Assembly: GCA_017395245.1 (NCBI GenBank)
Contig: JAFPVR010000116.1
Location: forward strand, 26,064-90,063
Length of the DNA: 64,000 nt
Direction of reading: 5' to 3'
Origin: Bacteroidales bacterium
GTDB lineage: Bacteria; Bacteroidota; Bacteroidia; Bacteroidales; WCHB1-69
Both the position numbers and the translations under genes were made by a program. The notes beneath the pieces were generated by a model, which saw only the letters and a list, made by a program, of their open reading frames with translations, made no database searches and was not told the DNA's origin. Positions 42,729-51,035 of this stretch are shown here, one piece after another; within the stretch, counting starts at the first letter, position 1, and every line of letters begins with the position of its first letter.

Positions 42729-42843
42729 TTAAGTCGAAATCTGGTAAATTTCAACAACTTAGTACACAAGAAAAGAGAAACGTTCACGGTATCCGTGGAC
42801 TTTTCTTGTTTGTACTAAGGGTTTTACCAGAACCTCGACTTAA
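42729..42843. other. 115-base multi-stem hairpin
   Basis: Five nested complementary blocks: TTAAGTCGA/TCGACTTAA, CTGGTAAA/TTTACCAG, CTTAGTACA/TGTACTAAG, CAAGAAAAG/CTTTTCTTG, and GTTCACGG/CCGTGGAC around loop TATC, separated by small unpaired bulges mostly on the left arm. It lies in the gap between the HEPN gene and the damaged surface-protein gene, just upstream of a TATGTTTG box (42867-42874). It could be a structured RNA, a recombination site or an element remnant. Confidence 0.8.
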
Positions 42844-42931
42844 AACAAAAAGTTTCACGGATTTTTTATGTTTGGAACAGAAAGGCGGAAACGGTTTCAA
42901 CTAACTGAATACAAACATAAAAATACCGAAT

Positions 42932-44358
42932 ATGAAAAGATTTCCTCTTTGATTGCAATCCTCCTGCTTTGCGCGGTCAGTCTCTTCGCGCAAGCACCCG
43001 AGAAGTTCACCTACCAGGCGGTGGTGCGCAACGCTAACAACAGCCTGGTCACCAACGTGCAGGTGGGCGTGCGCGTGAGCATCCTGCAAGGAAGTGCATC
43101 GGGCACCGCCGACTATGTGGAAGTGCATACCGCCACCACAAACGCCAACGGACTTGTCACTGTCATCATCGGCGACGGAACGGTGCAGCAGGGCACCTTC
43201 GCCGACATCGACTGGGCAAACGGTCCTTCCATTCCTGCGGTGCCTACTAACGTGAGCGCTTTCACCAATGATGCAGGTTATCTTACCAGTTATACTGAAA
43301 CAGACCCGCTGTTCACCGCCTGGGACAAGAACTACAACGACCTCACCAACAAGCCGACTATCCCTACTGTCCCTACCGTCGTTAGTGCCTTCAACAACGA
43401 CGCGGGTTATATCACGGCAACGCAGGTGCCCGCTCAGGTCAACGCAGACTGGAATGCCACGTCGGGCGCGACACAGGTTCTGAACAAACCGACCTTATTC
43501 AGCGGCAACTATAACGACCTCACCGACAAGCCCGAAAATATCTCGGTGCCGGATAGTGTGAGCGCCTTCGTAAATGATGCGGGTTACATTACACAAGACC
43601 AGCTAAACACCTTGCTCGGCGGCTTTAACTCCCTGATAGACAGTCTCAGCAACGAGATTTACACCCTCCGTATGATGATGGACACCACCCTTTACACCGT
43701 GACCGTGATGGCCAACAACGACTCGATAGGCAGTGTCTTTGGCAGCGGCAGTTTCCGTTGGGGCGCCACCGACACGCTCATCGCCGTTCCCGATCCCGGA
43801 TATCAACTCAAATACTGGGTTTCCAACCTCGGCGACACGCTTACGAACAGCACAATAGTAATCACTGTGAAACAAAATGTAGTTTGGATCGCTTATTTTG
43901 ATCTACAAGAGTTACCTCAATGGATGAATTATTCAAATGATACTTGGCATGATATGTACACCACTATAAGTGAATTGAAATCTAGTGCTGTTCTTAATAC
44001 ATCTAAAGTAACTAATAAAACAGGTGTTTGGAATGATTTATCTTATACAGATTATATAATGGATAGTAATATAGACTATTATTTCCCATTTATTGAATCT
44101 CCAGTTGCTTTAACTGATGCTAATATAATAATTAAAATCCCTGAGGGAAAATCATTAAAAGTGTTTACATATACTACTATATCTGGTTGGGTAGAGGATA
44201 ATTCATTATTTACAAATACCGGTAACAATATTTATTCTTGGGCATCGTCTATAAATGGAAAAGCAATATACGGAATAATTTGTATTTTTTTTATTTTTGC
44301 GACTTGTTTCTTCTGCGCACGAATGATGGTTGTCGCAGAGCATGTGTTTTCAAAGTGA
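42932..44358 (+). pseudogene. Damaged paralogue of the large surface protein, with AT-rich foreign 3' end
   Basis: The natural start is ATG 42932: one A added to its 4-A run would give MKKISSLIAILLLCAVSLFA, then QAPEKFTYQ, matching the paralogue at 29435. As read, translation from 42932 stops after six codons. A frame open from 42868 includes the domain, but that ATG lies in the TATGTTTG -7 box. After the N-terminal domain (whose second half is missing, NGPSIPAVP) come tail-fibre repeats (YNDLTNKPTIP, VNADWNATSG) and an InlB-like beta module (TVMANNDSIGSVFGSGSF). From about 43880 the sequence becomes AT-rich with no recognised domain, and it ends in a hydrophobic stretch (GIICIFFIFATCFF) that overlaps the next gene's promoter. 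Confidence 0.8.
44292..44299 (+). promoter_or_regulatory. -7 promoter box TATTTTTG for the OPT transporter
   Basis: TATTTTTG followed by CG, inside the 3' end of the preceding open frame, 90 bases before ATG 44389. Confidence 0.6.
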
Positions 44359-44388
44359 ATAATTAATAACTGTTTGAAATATAAGAAT

Positions 44389-46404
44389 ATGGAAGAAGAA
44401 AAAACTACGATTGAAGAACCCGAAAACGAAATCAAGCTTCCCGAAAATGCGTATCGGGAACTCAAGGAGGGCGAGGAGTACAAGCCCATCCTGCTGAGCG
44501 ACAAGCAGTATCCCGAACTGAACGGCTGGACCATCTTCTGGGGCCTCCTGATGGCGGTCATCTTCTCGGCGGCCACCGCGTATGCGGGTCTGCGCTTCGG
44601 GCAGGTCTTCGAGGCGGCCATCCCCATCGCTATCATCGCCGTGGGTATCTCCACGCTGGCGAAACGGAAGAGTCCGCTGTCGGAAAACGTGCTCATCCAG
44701 TCGATTGGCGCGAGCTCCGGCGTGATTGTGGCGGGTGCCATCTTCACGCTGCCGGCCATCTACATTATTAAGGAGACCAACCCTGCGGCGGGCGCGGAAA
44801 TCCAGGTCAACTTTTTCCAGATTTTCATGGCGTCGCTGCTCGGCGGCTTCCTCGGCATCCTCTTCCTGATACCGTTCCGCAAGTACTTCGTCTCCGACAT
44901 GCACGGCAAGTACCCGTTCCCCGAAGCCACCGCCACCACCGAGATCATTGTCTCGGGTGCTAAGGGCGGCAACCAGGCCAAACTGTTGTTGATCAGCGGT
45001 TTGGTTGGCGGTCTCTACGACTTTCTGATGACGACCTTCCACTTCTGGGCCGACACCATCTCCACCCGCATGACGGGCTGGGGCGAGAAGTTGGCCATGA
45101 ACCACAAGTTCGTCTTCAAGATGAGCGCGGAGTCCATCCTGTTGGGCACGGGCTACCTGATCGGCCTCAAATACGCGGCCATCATCTGCGCCGGCTCCGC
45201 TTTGTCGTGGTGGGTGCTGACCCCGCTGCTCGGCCAGTACGGCATGGTTGACGTGGACGGTGTGCAGACCGCCATGAGCACCCTCGACCCTGACATAATC
45301 TTTTCTCACTATGTGCGTTACATCGGCATCGGCGGTATCGCGATGGCCGGTATCCTCGGCGTGATCAAGTCGGCGGGTGTCATCAAGAAATCACTCGGCG
45401 TGGCCATGAAGGCGGGCAAGAACGCCGGTACCACCGGTGAGGTGCCCCGCACGCAGCGCGACCTCCCGATGAAGGTCATCCTCTTCGGCTTCCTCGCCGT
45501 CATCGTGATGATGGTGCTGTTCTTCTTCTTCGGTGGTATGCAGATGAACCTCACGCAAGTCCTTGTCGGACTGTTAGTCGTCTTCCTCTTCGCGTTCCTG
45601 TTCACCACGGTCGCGGCCACAGCCATTGCCACGGTGGGCACCAACCCCGTCTCCGGCATGACCATGATGACGCTGATTCTCAGCTCCTTCATCCTCGCTT
45701 CTGTCGGTTTGAAGGGCGGCACGGGCATCATCACCGCGTTGGTGGTGGGCGGCATCGTCTGCTCCGCGCTTTCCATGGCCGGCGGCTTCATCACTGACCT
45801 GAAAGTCGGTTACTGGATCGGCTCCTCGCCTTACAAACAGCAGGCTTTCAAGTTCGTGGGCACGTTCGTCTCCGCGCTGACGGTCGGTGCAGTCATCATG
45901 TTGCTTTCCAAGACTTACGGATATACAGGCGAGAACGCCCTTGTCGCCCCGCAGGCCAATGCCATGGCGGCCATCATCGAGCCTATGATGTACGGCGGCT
46001 CCACCCCGTGGATTCTCTACATTGTGGGCGCCATCTTGGCCATCCTGTTGGATGTGGTCGGTGTTCCCGCATTGGCATTCTCCCTCGGTATGTTCATCCC
46101 GTTGCAGCTCAATATCCCGCTGTTGGTCGGCGGTTTCCTCGCTTGGTTGGTGAAGACCCGCAGCAAAGACGAGGCCATCAACAAGGCCCGCAGCGAGAAG
46201 GGTACACTCTTAGCCTCCGGTCTGCTTGCCGGCGGCGCCATCATGGGCGTCCTCAGCGCCATCCTCAAATACGCCGGCGTCGAACCCACCTTCATGGCCG
46301 ACTACATCGGTTCGCCCATGTACAACATCCTCGCCGTCGTGATGTTCGCCGGATTGTGTGTCTATCTCGTCCTGCACGCGATGCACACTGAGAAAAGTAA
46401 TTAG
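44389..46404 (+). CDS. OPT family oligopeptide transporter
   Basis: 671 residues from ATG 44389. Many hydrophobic helices, about 14-16, characterise this secondary transporter family for small peptides or metal chelates. Landmarks are ENAYRELKEGEEYKPIL at the start, LNGWTIFWGLLMAVIFSAAT, SLLGGFLGILFLIPFRKYFV, KYPFPEATATTEI and GNQAKLLLISGL, with LALSLGMFIPLQLNIPLLVG-like sequence near the end. It is the inner-membrane importer type found across Bacteroidota. Single gene; hairpin repeats follow. The substrate cannot be predicted. Confidence 0.93.
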   Translation: MEEEKTTIEEPENEIKLPENAYRELKEGEEYKPILLSDKQYPELNGWTIFWGLLMAVIFSAATAYAGLRFGQVFEAAIPIAIIAVGISTLAKRKSPLSENVLIQSIGASSGVIVAGAIFTLPAIYIIKETNPAAGAEIQVNFFQIFMASLLGGFLGILFLIPFRKYFVSDMHGKYPFPEATATTEIIVSGAKGGNQAKLLLISGLVGGLYDFLMTTFHFWADTISTRMTGWGEKLAMNHKFVFKMSAESILLGTGYLIGLKYAAIICAGSALSWWVLTPLLGQYGMVDVDGVQTAMSTLDPDIIFSHYVRYIGIGGIAMAGILGVIKSAGVIKKSLGVAMKAGKNAGTTGEVPRTQRDLPMKVILFGFLAVIVMMVLFFFFGGMQMNLTQVLVGLLVVFLFAFLFTTVAATAIATVGTNPVSGMTMMTLILSSFILASVGLKGGTGIITALVVGGIVCSALSMAGGFITDLKVGYWIGSSPYKQQAFKFVGTFVSALTVGAVIMLLSKTYGYTGENALVAPQANAMAAIIEPMMYGGSTPWILYIVGAILAILLDVVGVPALAFSLGMFIPLQLNIPLLVGGFLAWLVKTRSKDEAINKARSEKGTLLASGLLAGGAIMGVLSAILKYAGVEPTFMADYIGSPMYNILAVVMFAGLCVYLVLHAMHTEKSN

Positions 46405-46635
46405 CAGTTAGTATTCAGTAGTTAGAGAAACACCATAGTATAAAAGAAAATTTTTTCCTTAAGCAGTCCCGAAGGGACAAAACGCACGAAGTGCAATTAA
46501 CCCCACACAAGGCGAAGCCGCAGTGTGGGGCGGTAAACGAGGAAACAACGAAGTGCAATTAACCCCACACAAGGCGAAGCCGCAGTGTGGGGCCTAACCA
46601 ATAACCCATAACCAATAACCCATAACCATTAAGAA
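46405..46635. repeat. Composite hairpin repeats and heptamers between OPT and kinase genes
   Basis: Heptamer-like cagttag, tattcag, tagttag at about 46407; a composite hairpin block AGCAGTCCCGAAGGGAC, CGCACGAAGTGC, CCCCACAC...GTGTGGGG at about 46455-46530; a partial second copy of its last part (46552-46593); then aaccaat/aacccat units to 46630. No gene seen in these 231 bases. Confidence 0.85.
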
Positions 46636-47253
46636 ATGCACATTGCCGTCGCCGGAAATATAGGATCCGGAAAAACAACGTTAACAGGGATGCTGGCCAA
46701 GCATTACGGTTGGGACCCGCTCTACGAGAGCGTGGAGGACAACCCCTACCTCGCCAGCTTTTACCAGGATATGCAACGCTGGTCGTTCAATATCCAGATT
46801 TATTTTCTGAACAGCCGCTTCCGTCAGGTGCTGGACATCCGCCAGCGCAAGAAGGACGTCATCCAGGACAGGACCATCTACGAGGATGCCTACATCTTCG
46901 CGCCGAACCTGCACCGGATGGAGCTGATGGCCTCGCGCGACTTTGAGAACTACGCCTCGCTGTTCGAGTTGATGAAGAAGTTCCTGCAACCGCCGGATCT
47001 GCTCATCTACCTCAAGGCCGACGTGGAGACGCTGATTTCGCAGATCCTCAAGCGCGGGCGCGCCTACGAGGGCGACATCAGCCTGTCCTATTTGGAGAAT
47101 CTCAACAAACTGTATAACAATTGGATAGACAGCTACACTGACGGAAAACTCCTCGTGGTGGATGTCAACAAGTTGAAATTCGCCGAACGGCCCGAGGATT
47201 TCGGGGTCATTATCGAGAAGATTGACACGGAATTGTACGGCCTGTTCAAATGA
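46636..47253 (+). CDS. Deoxynucleoside kinase
   Basis: 205 residues. The P-loop is AVAGNIGSGKTTL at residues 4-16; the family motifs YESVEDNPYL, QIYFLNSRFRQ, and DRTIYEDAYIFA (the DRS/ERS-like substrate motif) follow, with the lid RGRAYEGDISLSYLENLN. It phosphorylates deoxynucleosides for salvage; the preferred base (deoxyadenosine/deoxyguanosine or other) cannot be told by eye. Followed by kdsB after a palindrome. Confidence 0.94.
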   Translation: MHIAVAGNIGSGKTTLTGMLAKHYGWDPLYESVEDNPYLASFYQDMQRWSFNIQIYFLNSRFRQVLDIRQRKKDVIQDRTIYEDAYIFAPNLHRMELMASRDFENYASLFELMKKFLQPPDLLIYLKADVETLISQILKRGRAYEGDISLSYLENLNKLYNNWIDSYTDGKLLVVDVNKLKFAERPEDFGVIIEKIDTELYGLFK

Positions 47254-47278
47254 GGTTTTTAACACGTTACCCCGGCAT

Positions 47279-47306
47279 GTAGAGACGTTGCGCGCAACGT
47301 CTCTAC
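47279..47306. repeat. GTAG...CTAC palindrome
   Basis: Perfect palindrome GTAGAGACGTTGCG/CGCAACGTCTCTAC between the kinase gene and kdsB. Confidence 0.93.
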
Positions 47307-47334
47307 AACGGAAAACAATTGTCAACGAACAAAC

Positions 47335-48072
47335 ATGATGCGAGATTTCAACGTTTTCGGCATTATCCCCGCCCGCTACGCCTCGTCGCGATTTCCCGGC
47401 AAACCGTTGGCCTTGATCAACGGCAAGCCGATGGTGCAGTGGGTGTATGAGCGGGTGCAGTCGTCGGAGGTGCGCGACCTGGTGGTGGCCACCGATGACG
47501 AGCGCATTGCGCGGTGCGTGCGGGATTTCGGGGGTAGGGTGGTGATGACCTCGCCCGACCACGCCTCCGGCACCGACCGCTGCGGCGAGGCGGCCTTGTC
47601 GCTGGAACCTAATGATAACGATGTAGTTATCAACATCCAGGGTGACGAGCCGCTGATCTCCACGAAGGAAATCCATCTTTTGGCCAGTGCCTTCAAGGAC
47701 CGTTCCGTGCAGATTGCCACGTTGGTGAACCCCTTCACCGATGCGGCTGTCCTACAGAACCCGAATGTCGTGAAGGTGGTGATGGCAAAGAATGGTAACG
47801 TCCTCTATTTCAGCCGTCTGCCGATTCCCTACATGCGCGAGGGCGGCACCCCGCCAGCGCAATACTACCGTCACATCGGGGTCTACGCCTATCGCTACGG
47901 CGTGCTTAAGCAGATTGTGCAGCTCCCGACCTCCGGATTGGAGAACAGCGAGAAACTCGAACAGCTCCGCTGGCTCGAAAACGGCTACACCATCCGCGCC
48001 CTCGCATGCGACTACCAGGGAATCGGGGTGGACACGCCGGAAGACCTTGCGAAGTTAGCAGTTAGTAGTTAG
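47335..48072 (+). CDS. kdsB: 3-deoxy-manno-octulosonate cytidylyltransferase
   Basis: 245 residues. It activates Kdo as CMP-Kdo for lipopolysaccharide core assembly. Landmarks are FGIIPARYASSRFPGKPLA (nucleotide loop), MVQWVYERV, VATDDERI, DFGGRVVMTSPDHASGTDR and VVINIQGDEPLI. The function complements lpxB elsewhere in the window. The last three residues (VSS) and the TAG stop are made by a heptamer array. Confidence 0.95.
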   Translation: MMRDFNVFGIIPARYASSRFPGKPLALINGKPMVQWVYERVQSSEVRDLVVATDDERIARCVRDFGGRVVMTSPDHASGTDRCGEAALSLEPNDNDVVINIQGDEPLISTKEIHLLASAFKDRSVQIATLVNPFTDAAVLQNPNVVKVVMAKNGNVLYFSRLPIPYMREGGTPPAQYYRHIGVYAYRYGVLKQIVQLPTSGLENSEKLEQLRWLENGYTIRALACDYQGIGVDTPEDLAKLAVSS

Positions 48073-48090
48073 TAGTTAGCAGTTAGCAGT
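48053..48090. repeat. Heptamer repeat, 5 units of AGTTAGY at the kdsB end
   Basis: agttagc, agttagt, agttagt, agttagc, agttagc and a partial unit. The kdsB stop lies inside. Confidence 0.92.
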
Positions 48091-48120
48091 GGAAGATGCC
48101 GCACCCCATATAAGAAAGAC

Positions 48121-48198
48121 CTTTTCCTTGAGCAGCCTCGGAGAGGCAAAACGCGCGATAGCGCAATTAACCCCATACAAGCGAAGCGCAGTGTGGGA
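48121..48198. repeat. Composite hairpin repeat
   Basis: GAGCAGCCTCGGAGAGGC, CGCGCGATAGCGC, then CCCCATAC...GTGTGGGA. Same order of hairpins as at 12061 and 46455. Confidence 0.85.
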
Positions 48199-48213
48199 CA
48201 TAAACGTAAAGAT

Positions 48214-49593
48214 ATGATAGACCACATCCTCAAAACCCTCCAACAAAACGACTACGTCTACATCGACCGTCTGGGCGTGTTTCGTGTCCGGATGCGGCAC
48301 GCGGAGATCGCCGACGGGGTCATCCGGCCGCCGCACAACGAGGTTGTGTTCACCCCGGGCGACGACACGGAAAACAACTACGCGCTCGCCGACCAGGTGA
48401 GCCGCGAAAAACAGTGTCTCTTTACCGAGGCCAACGAGCAGATCACGGCCTGGGTCGATGAGCTGCTCGCCGCCCTGCAGCACAACAAGTCCGTCACCTA
48501 CGAGGACTTCGGTACGTTCATGTTCGACAAGAAGGGAAACCTCACCTTCGAGAGCGCGGCCATCCCGCAACTCAATGGCCTCTTCGAAGGCATGGAACCG
48601 ATAGACTTGAAAGTGCCCGTCGTGGCCGTGGAAGCCGAACCTGTCGAGGAACCTGAACCTGTCGAGGAGCCCGAACCCGTTATGGAACCTGAACCCGTTG
48701 TGGAACCTGAACCCGTTGTGGAACCCGAACCTGTCGAGGAACCTGAACCTGTCGCGGAACCTGAACCCGTCGTGGAGCCCGAACCCGTTGTGGAAACCGA
48801 ATCGGTTGTGGAACCCGAACCTGTCGAGGAACCTGAACCTGTCGCGGAACCTGAACCCGTCGTGGAACCCGAACCCGTTGTGGAAACCGAATCGGTTGTA
48901 GAACCCGAACCTGTAGTGGAACCCGAACCCGTTGACGAACCTGAACCTGTCAAGGAACCTGAACCGATTCCCGAACCTGTTGGGGCGAATAATGATTCGC
49001 CCATTGACGAAGACAAGGATGATGAGGAAGAGGATGACGAAGACGACGAGGAAGAGGAAAAGGAAAAGGAGAAGAAGCGTCACCGTCTGGCATGGCTGTG
49101 GATTCTTCTGCTTCTGCTCGCGGTGTTAGGTGCGCTCGGCTACATTTTTAAGGATAAGCTGACCGACTACTACCATCAGTGGCGAGAGAGCAAACAATCT
49201 GTAGAGCAAGTGGTTACGACGGACCAACAATCCGATGAGACTACGGGGACTGTAACGGCGGATGAAACGGAACCGGCCGTAGACGAGTCCGAACCCGTTG
49301 AAGAGCCGGTTGCGGAGGTCTACACGCCCGAGGTGCTCAAACAGACCGCCGACGGCAAATACGATTACATCCGCTTCGAACCCGGCCACTATTACGCGAT
49401 TGCGGGCAGCTTCCCTGGCGAAGCCGACGTGCTGCGCCACATCCGCCAGAAAAACCTCGACCAGTACTCCCCGAAGATTGTCCTTCAGGGCGGTGTGAAG
49501 AACCTGCGCGTCTGCATCGGCATCTTCGACACGGAAGAGGAGGCGGAGCAGTTCGCCAAGTCCATCAATTCCCAATACTGGGTGTTAAAATAA
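48214..49593 (+). CDS. Membrane protein with HU-like N-terminus, EP-repeat linker and C-terminal SPOR domain
   Basis: 459 residues from ATG 48214. Residues 1-130 resemble the HU-CCDC81 type of IHF/HU fold ([20 protein letters not shown], then [19 protein letters not shown]). Residues about 140-265 are a tandem [16 protein letters not shown] linker; an acidic run follows ([18 protein letters not shown]), a basic KKRHR, one membrane helix ([20 protein letters not shown]), and a periplasmic SPOR domain ([18 protein letters not shown] to the end), which binds denuded peptidoglycan. Positive-inside topology puts the HU part in the cytoplasm. A role linking septal wall and nucleoid or protein complexes is plausible inference. 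A palindrome remnant is embedded at 48979. Confidence 0.87.
   Translation: MIDHILKTLQQNDYVYIDRLGVFRVRMRHAEIADGVIRPPHNEVVFTPGDDTENNYALADQVSREKQCLFTEANEQITAWVDELLAALQHNKSVTYEDFGTFMFDKKGNLTFESAAIPQLNGLFEGMEPIDLKVPVVAVEAEPVEEPEPVEEPEPVMEPEPVVEPEPVVEPEPVEEPEPVAEPEPVVEPEPVVETESVVEPEPVEEPEPVAEPEPVVEPEPVVETESVVEPEPVVEPEPVDEPEPVKEPEPIPEPVGANNDSPIDEDKDDEEEDDEDDEEEEKEKEKKRHRLAWLWILLLLLAVLGALGYIFKDKLTDYYHQWRESKQSVEQVVTTDQQSDETTGTVTADETEPAVDESEPVEEPVAEVYTPEVLKQTADGKYDYIRFEPGHYYAIAGSFPGEADVLRHIRQKNLDQYSPKIVLQGGVKNLRVCIGIFDTEEEAEQFAKSINSQYWVLK
48979..49002. repeat. GTAG-family palindrome remnant inside the HU-SPOR gene
   Basis: GTTGGGGCGAATAATGATTC then GCCC, the same element as 24623 and 29021 with a changed left end and a lost right end, translated VGANNDSP between the EP repeats and the acidic run. 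Confidence 0.85.
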
Positions 49594-49600
49594 AAATTCT

Positions 49601-49710
49601 TCCTTGAGCAGCCCTGTAGGGGCAAGAGCTTGGTAGCCTAGGGTGAGCGAAGTGAGCCCAAGGAATAGGGAGTAACGGATGAGAAGATAATAAGATGATA
49701 AGATAACAAG
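49601..49710. repeat. Composite hairpin repeat and degenerate heptamers
   Basis: GAGCAGCCCTGTAGGGGC, then CCTAGGGTGAGCGAAGTGAG and CCC; from about 49682 loose 7-bp steps (agataat, aagatga, taagata) lead to the pssA start. Confidence 0.75.
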
Positions 49711-50439
49711 ATGAAAATTAACATCAAACAGCATATCCCGAACACCATCACCTGCCTGAACCTGGTGTGTGGATGCTTCTCCATCATGTCGTCGCTGAAT
49801 GGCAACCTCACCTTCGCGGGCATTTGGATCGTGACGGCCGCCATCTTCGACTTCTGCGACGGCCTCAGTGCGAGGTTGCTGCATGTAGCCTCGGCCATCG
49901 GCAAGGAACTCGACTCGCTCGCCGATGTGGTCTCCTTCGGGGTCGCCCCGACGATGATCGCCTACAAGTGGCTGACTATCTGTTATTCGCAAATGCCGCC
50001 CGCCGCGCAGATTCCCTTCACCTCGTACATGACCTACCTGGTCTTCCTCGTCCCTGCGCTGTCGGCGGTGCGCTTGGCGAAGTTCAACCTCGACACCAAG
50101 CAGACGGAGAACTTCATCGGCATGCCGACGCCGGCCAACGCGCTGTTCCTCGGCTTCATCCCCGCCGCCGCTGAGCATATCGCCATCCTTGACAACTTCT
50201 GGGTGGTGCTCGTCTTTGCCGTTTTCTTCGCCATCCTGTTAGTCAGTCCGATCAATATGATCTCCCTGAAATTCAAGAACTTCAAGTTTACAGGCATGAA
50301 CATTGCCCGCTATCTCCTGTTGCTGGTCGGCATTGTCTTGTTTCTGATTTTCAAGTTGGGCGCGTTCCCGCTGATTATCTTCGGCTATCTGCTCATCTCC
50401 ATATTTTATCACACTTTAACGAATTTGGACGTATTATGA
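49711..50439 (+). CDS. pssA: CDP-diacylglycerol-serine O-phosphatidyltransferase
   Basis: 242 residues, integral membrane. The CDP-alcohol phosphatidyltransferase signature runs DGLSARLLHVASAIGKELDS followed by LADVVSFG, with all four aspartates of the metal site. It makes phosphatidylserine, the precursor of phosphatidylethanolamine. The C-terminus has several further helices. Its TGA overlaps the ATG of the next gene. Confidence 0.95.
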   Translation: MKINIKQHIPNTITCLNLVCGCFSIMSSLNGNLTFAGIWIVTAAIFDFCDGLSARLLHVASAIGKELDSLADVVSFGVAPTMIAYKWLTICYSQMPPAAQIPFTSYMTYLVFLVPALSAVRLAKFNLDTKQTENFIGMPTPANALFLGFIPAAAEHIAILDNFWVVLVFAVFFAILLVSPINMISLKFKNFKFTGMNIARYLLLLVGIVLFLIFKLGAFPLIIFGYLLISIFYHTLTNLDVL

Positions 50440-51023
50440 AATATACATCATTGGCATTGTATTGCGGTTCTTCCGCAGGAAATAATCCCGCCTACGCGCA
50501 GGAAGCGGCGCGTTTCGGCAAACTGTGCGCTCTGAAGCAGTTGACGCTCTATTACGGGGGCGGCTCCATCGGACTGATGGGGGCGGCGGCCGAGGCTTCC
50601 CTTAATCACGGGGGGAAGGTCATCGGGGTGGCCCCGGACTTTTTCGCCAAAGGCGAGGTGCTGGCCACCAACCTCACCGAGATGATTATGGTGAAGACCA
50701 TGAGCGAGCGCAAGCAGCTGTTGGAAGAGCGGGCCGATGCGTTTGTGGTTTTCCCCGGCGGCTACGGCACCATGGACGAGCTCTTCGAGATGGTCACCGA
50801 CGCGCAGTTGGGCCTTCATTTCAAACCTATCGCCATCTATAACTACATGGGATTCTACGACTTGCTGATTCAGCAGCTCGACAAGTTCATGGAAGAGGGC
50901 TTCTTGCGGCCTTTCCACCGCAATTTGCTGATTCATGCGGAGAATCTGGATGAGTTGTTCTATAAGTTGAATACATACGAGAATACCAACGACCATACGT
51001 GGTTGGACAAAATTAAACACTAA
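50436..51023 (+). CDS. LOG family protein (TIGR00730), nucleoside-5'-monophosphate phosphoribohydrolase type
   Basis: 195 residues. LALYCGSSAGNNPAY at the start, YYGGGSIGLMGAAAEASLNHG in the middle and the catalytic FPGGYGTMDELFE define the family. Characterised members release a base from nucleoside 5'-monophosphates (cytokinin-type precursors or AMP). The bacterial role outside plant symbionts is not settled. Coupled to pssA by an ATGA overlap; holB starts 12 bases on. Confidence 0.92.
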   Translation: MKYTSLALYCGSSAGNNPAYAQEAARFGKLCALKQLTLYYGGGSIGLMGAAAEASLNHGGKVIGVAPDFFAKGEVLATNLTEMIMVKTMSERKQLLEERADAFVVFPGGYGTMDELFEMVTDAQLGLHFKPIAIYNYMGFYDLLIQQLDKFMEEGFLRPFHRNLLIHAENLDELFYKLNTYENTNDHTWLDKIKH

Positions 51024-51035
51024 AACCCTGGAAAT

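Noticed and set aside
42729-42843. Integron attC site
   Set aside because: The hairpin has no RYYYAAC/GTTRRRY ends, and no integrase or cassette array is near.
42868-42931. ATG 42868 as the start of the damaged surface-protein gene
   Set aside because: It overlaps a TATGTTTG -7 box, gives no signal peptide, and the homologous start is ATG 42932 with a one-base lesion.
48076-49083. Minus-strand frame encoding [13 protein letters not shown]-like repeats
   Set aside because: It is the reverse strand of the EPEPV-coding repeat and not a separate gene.
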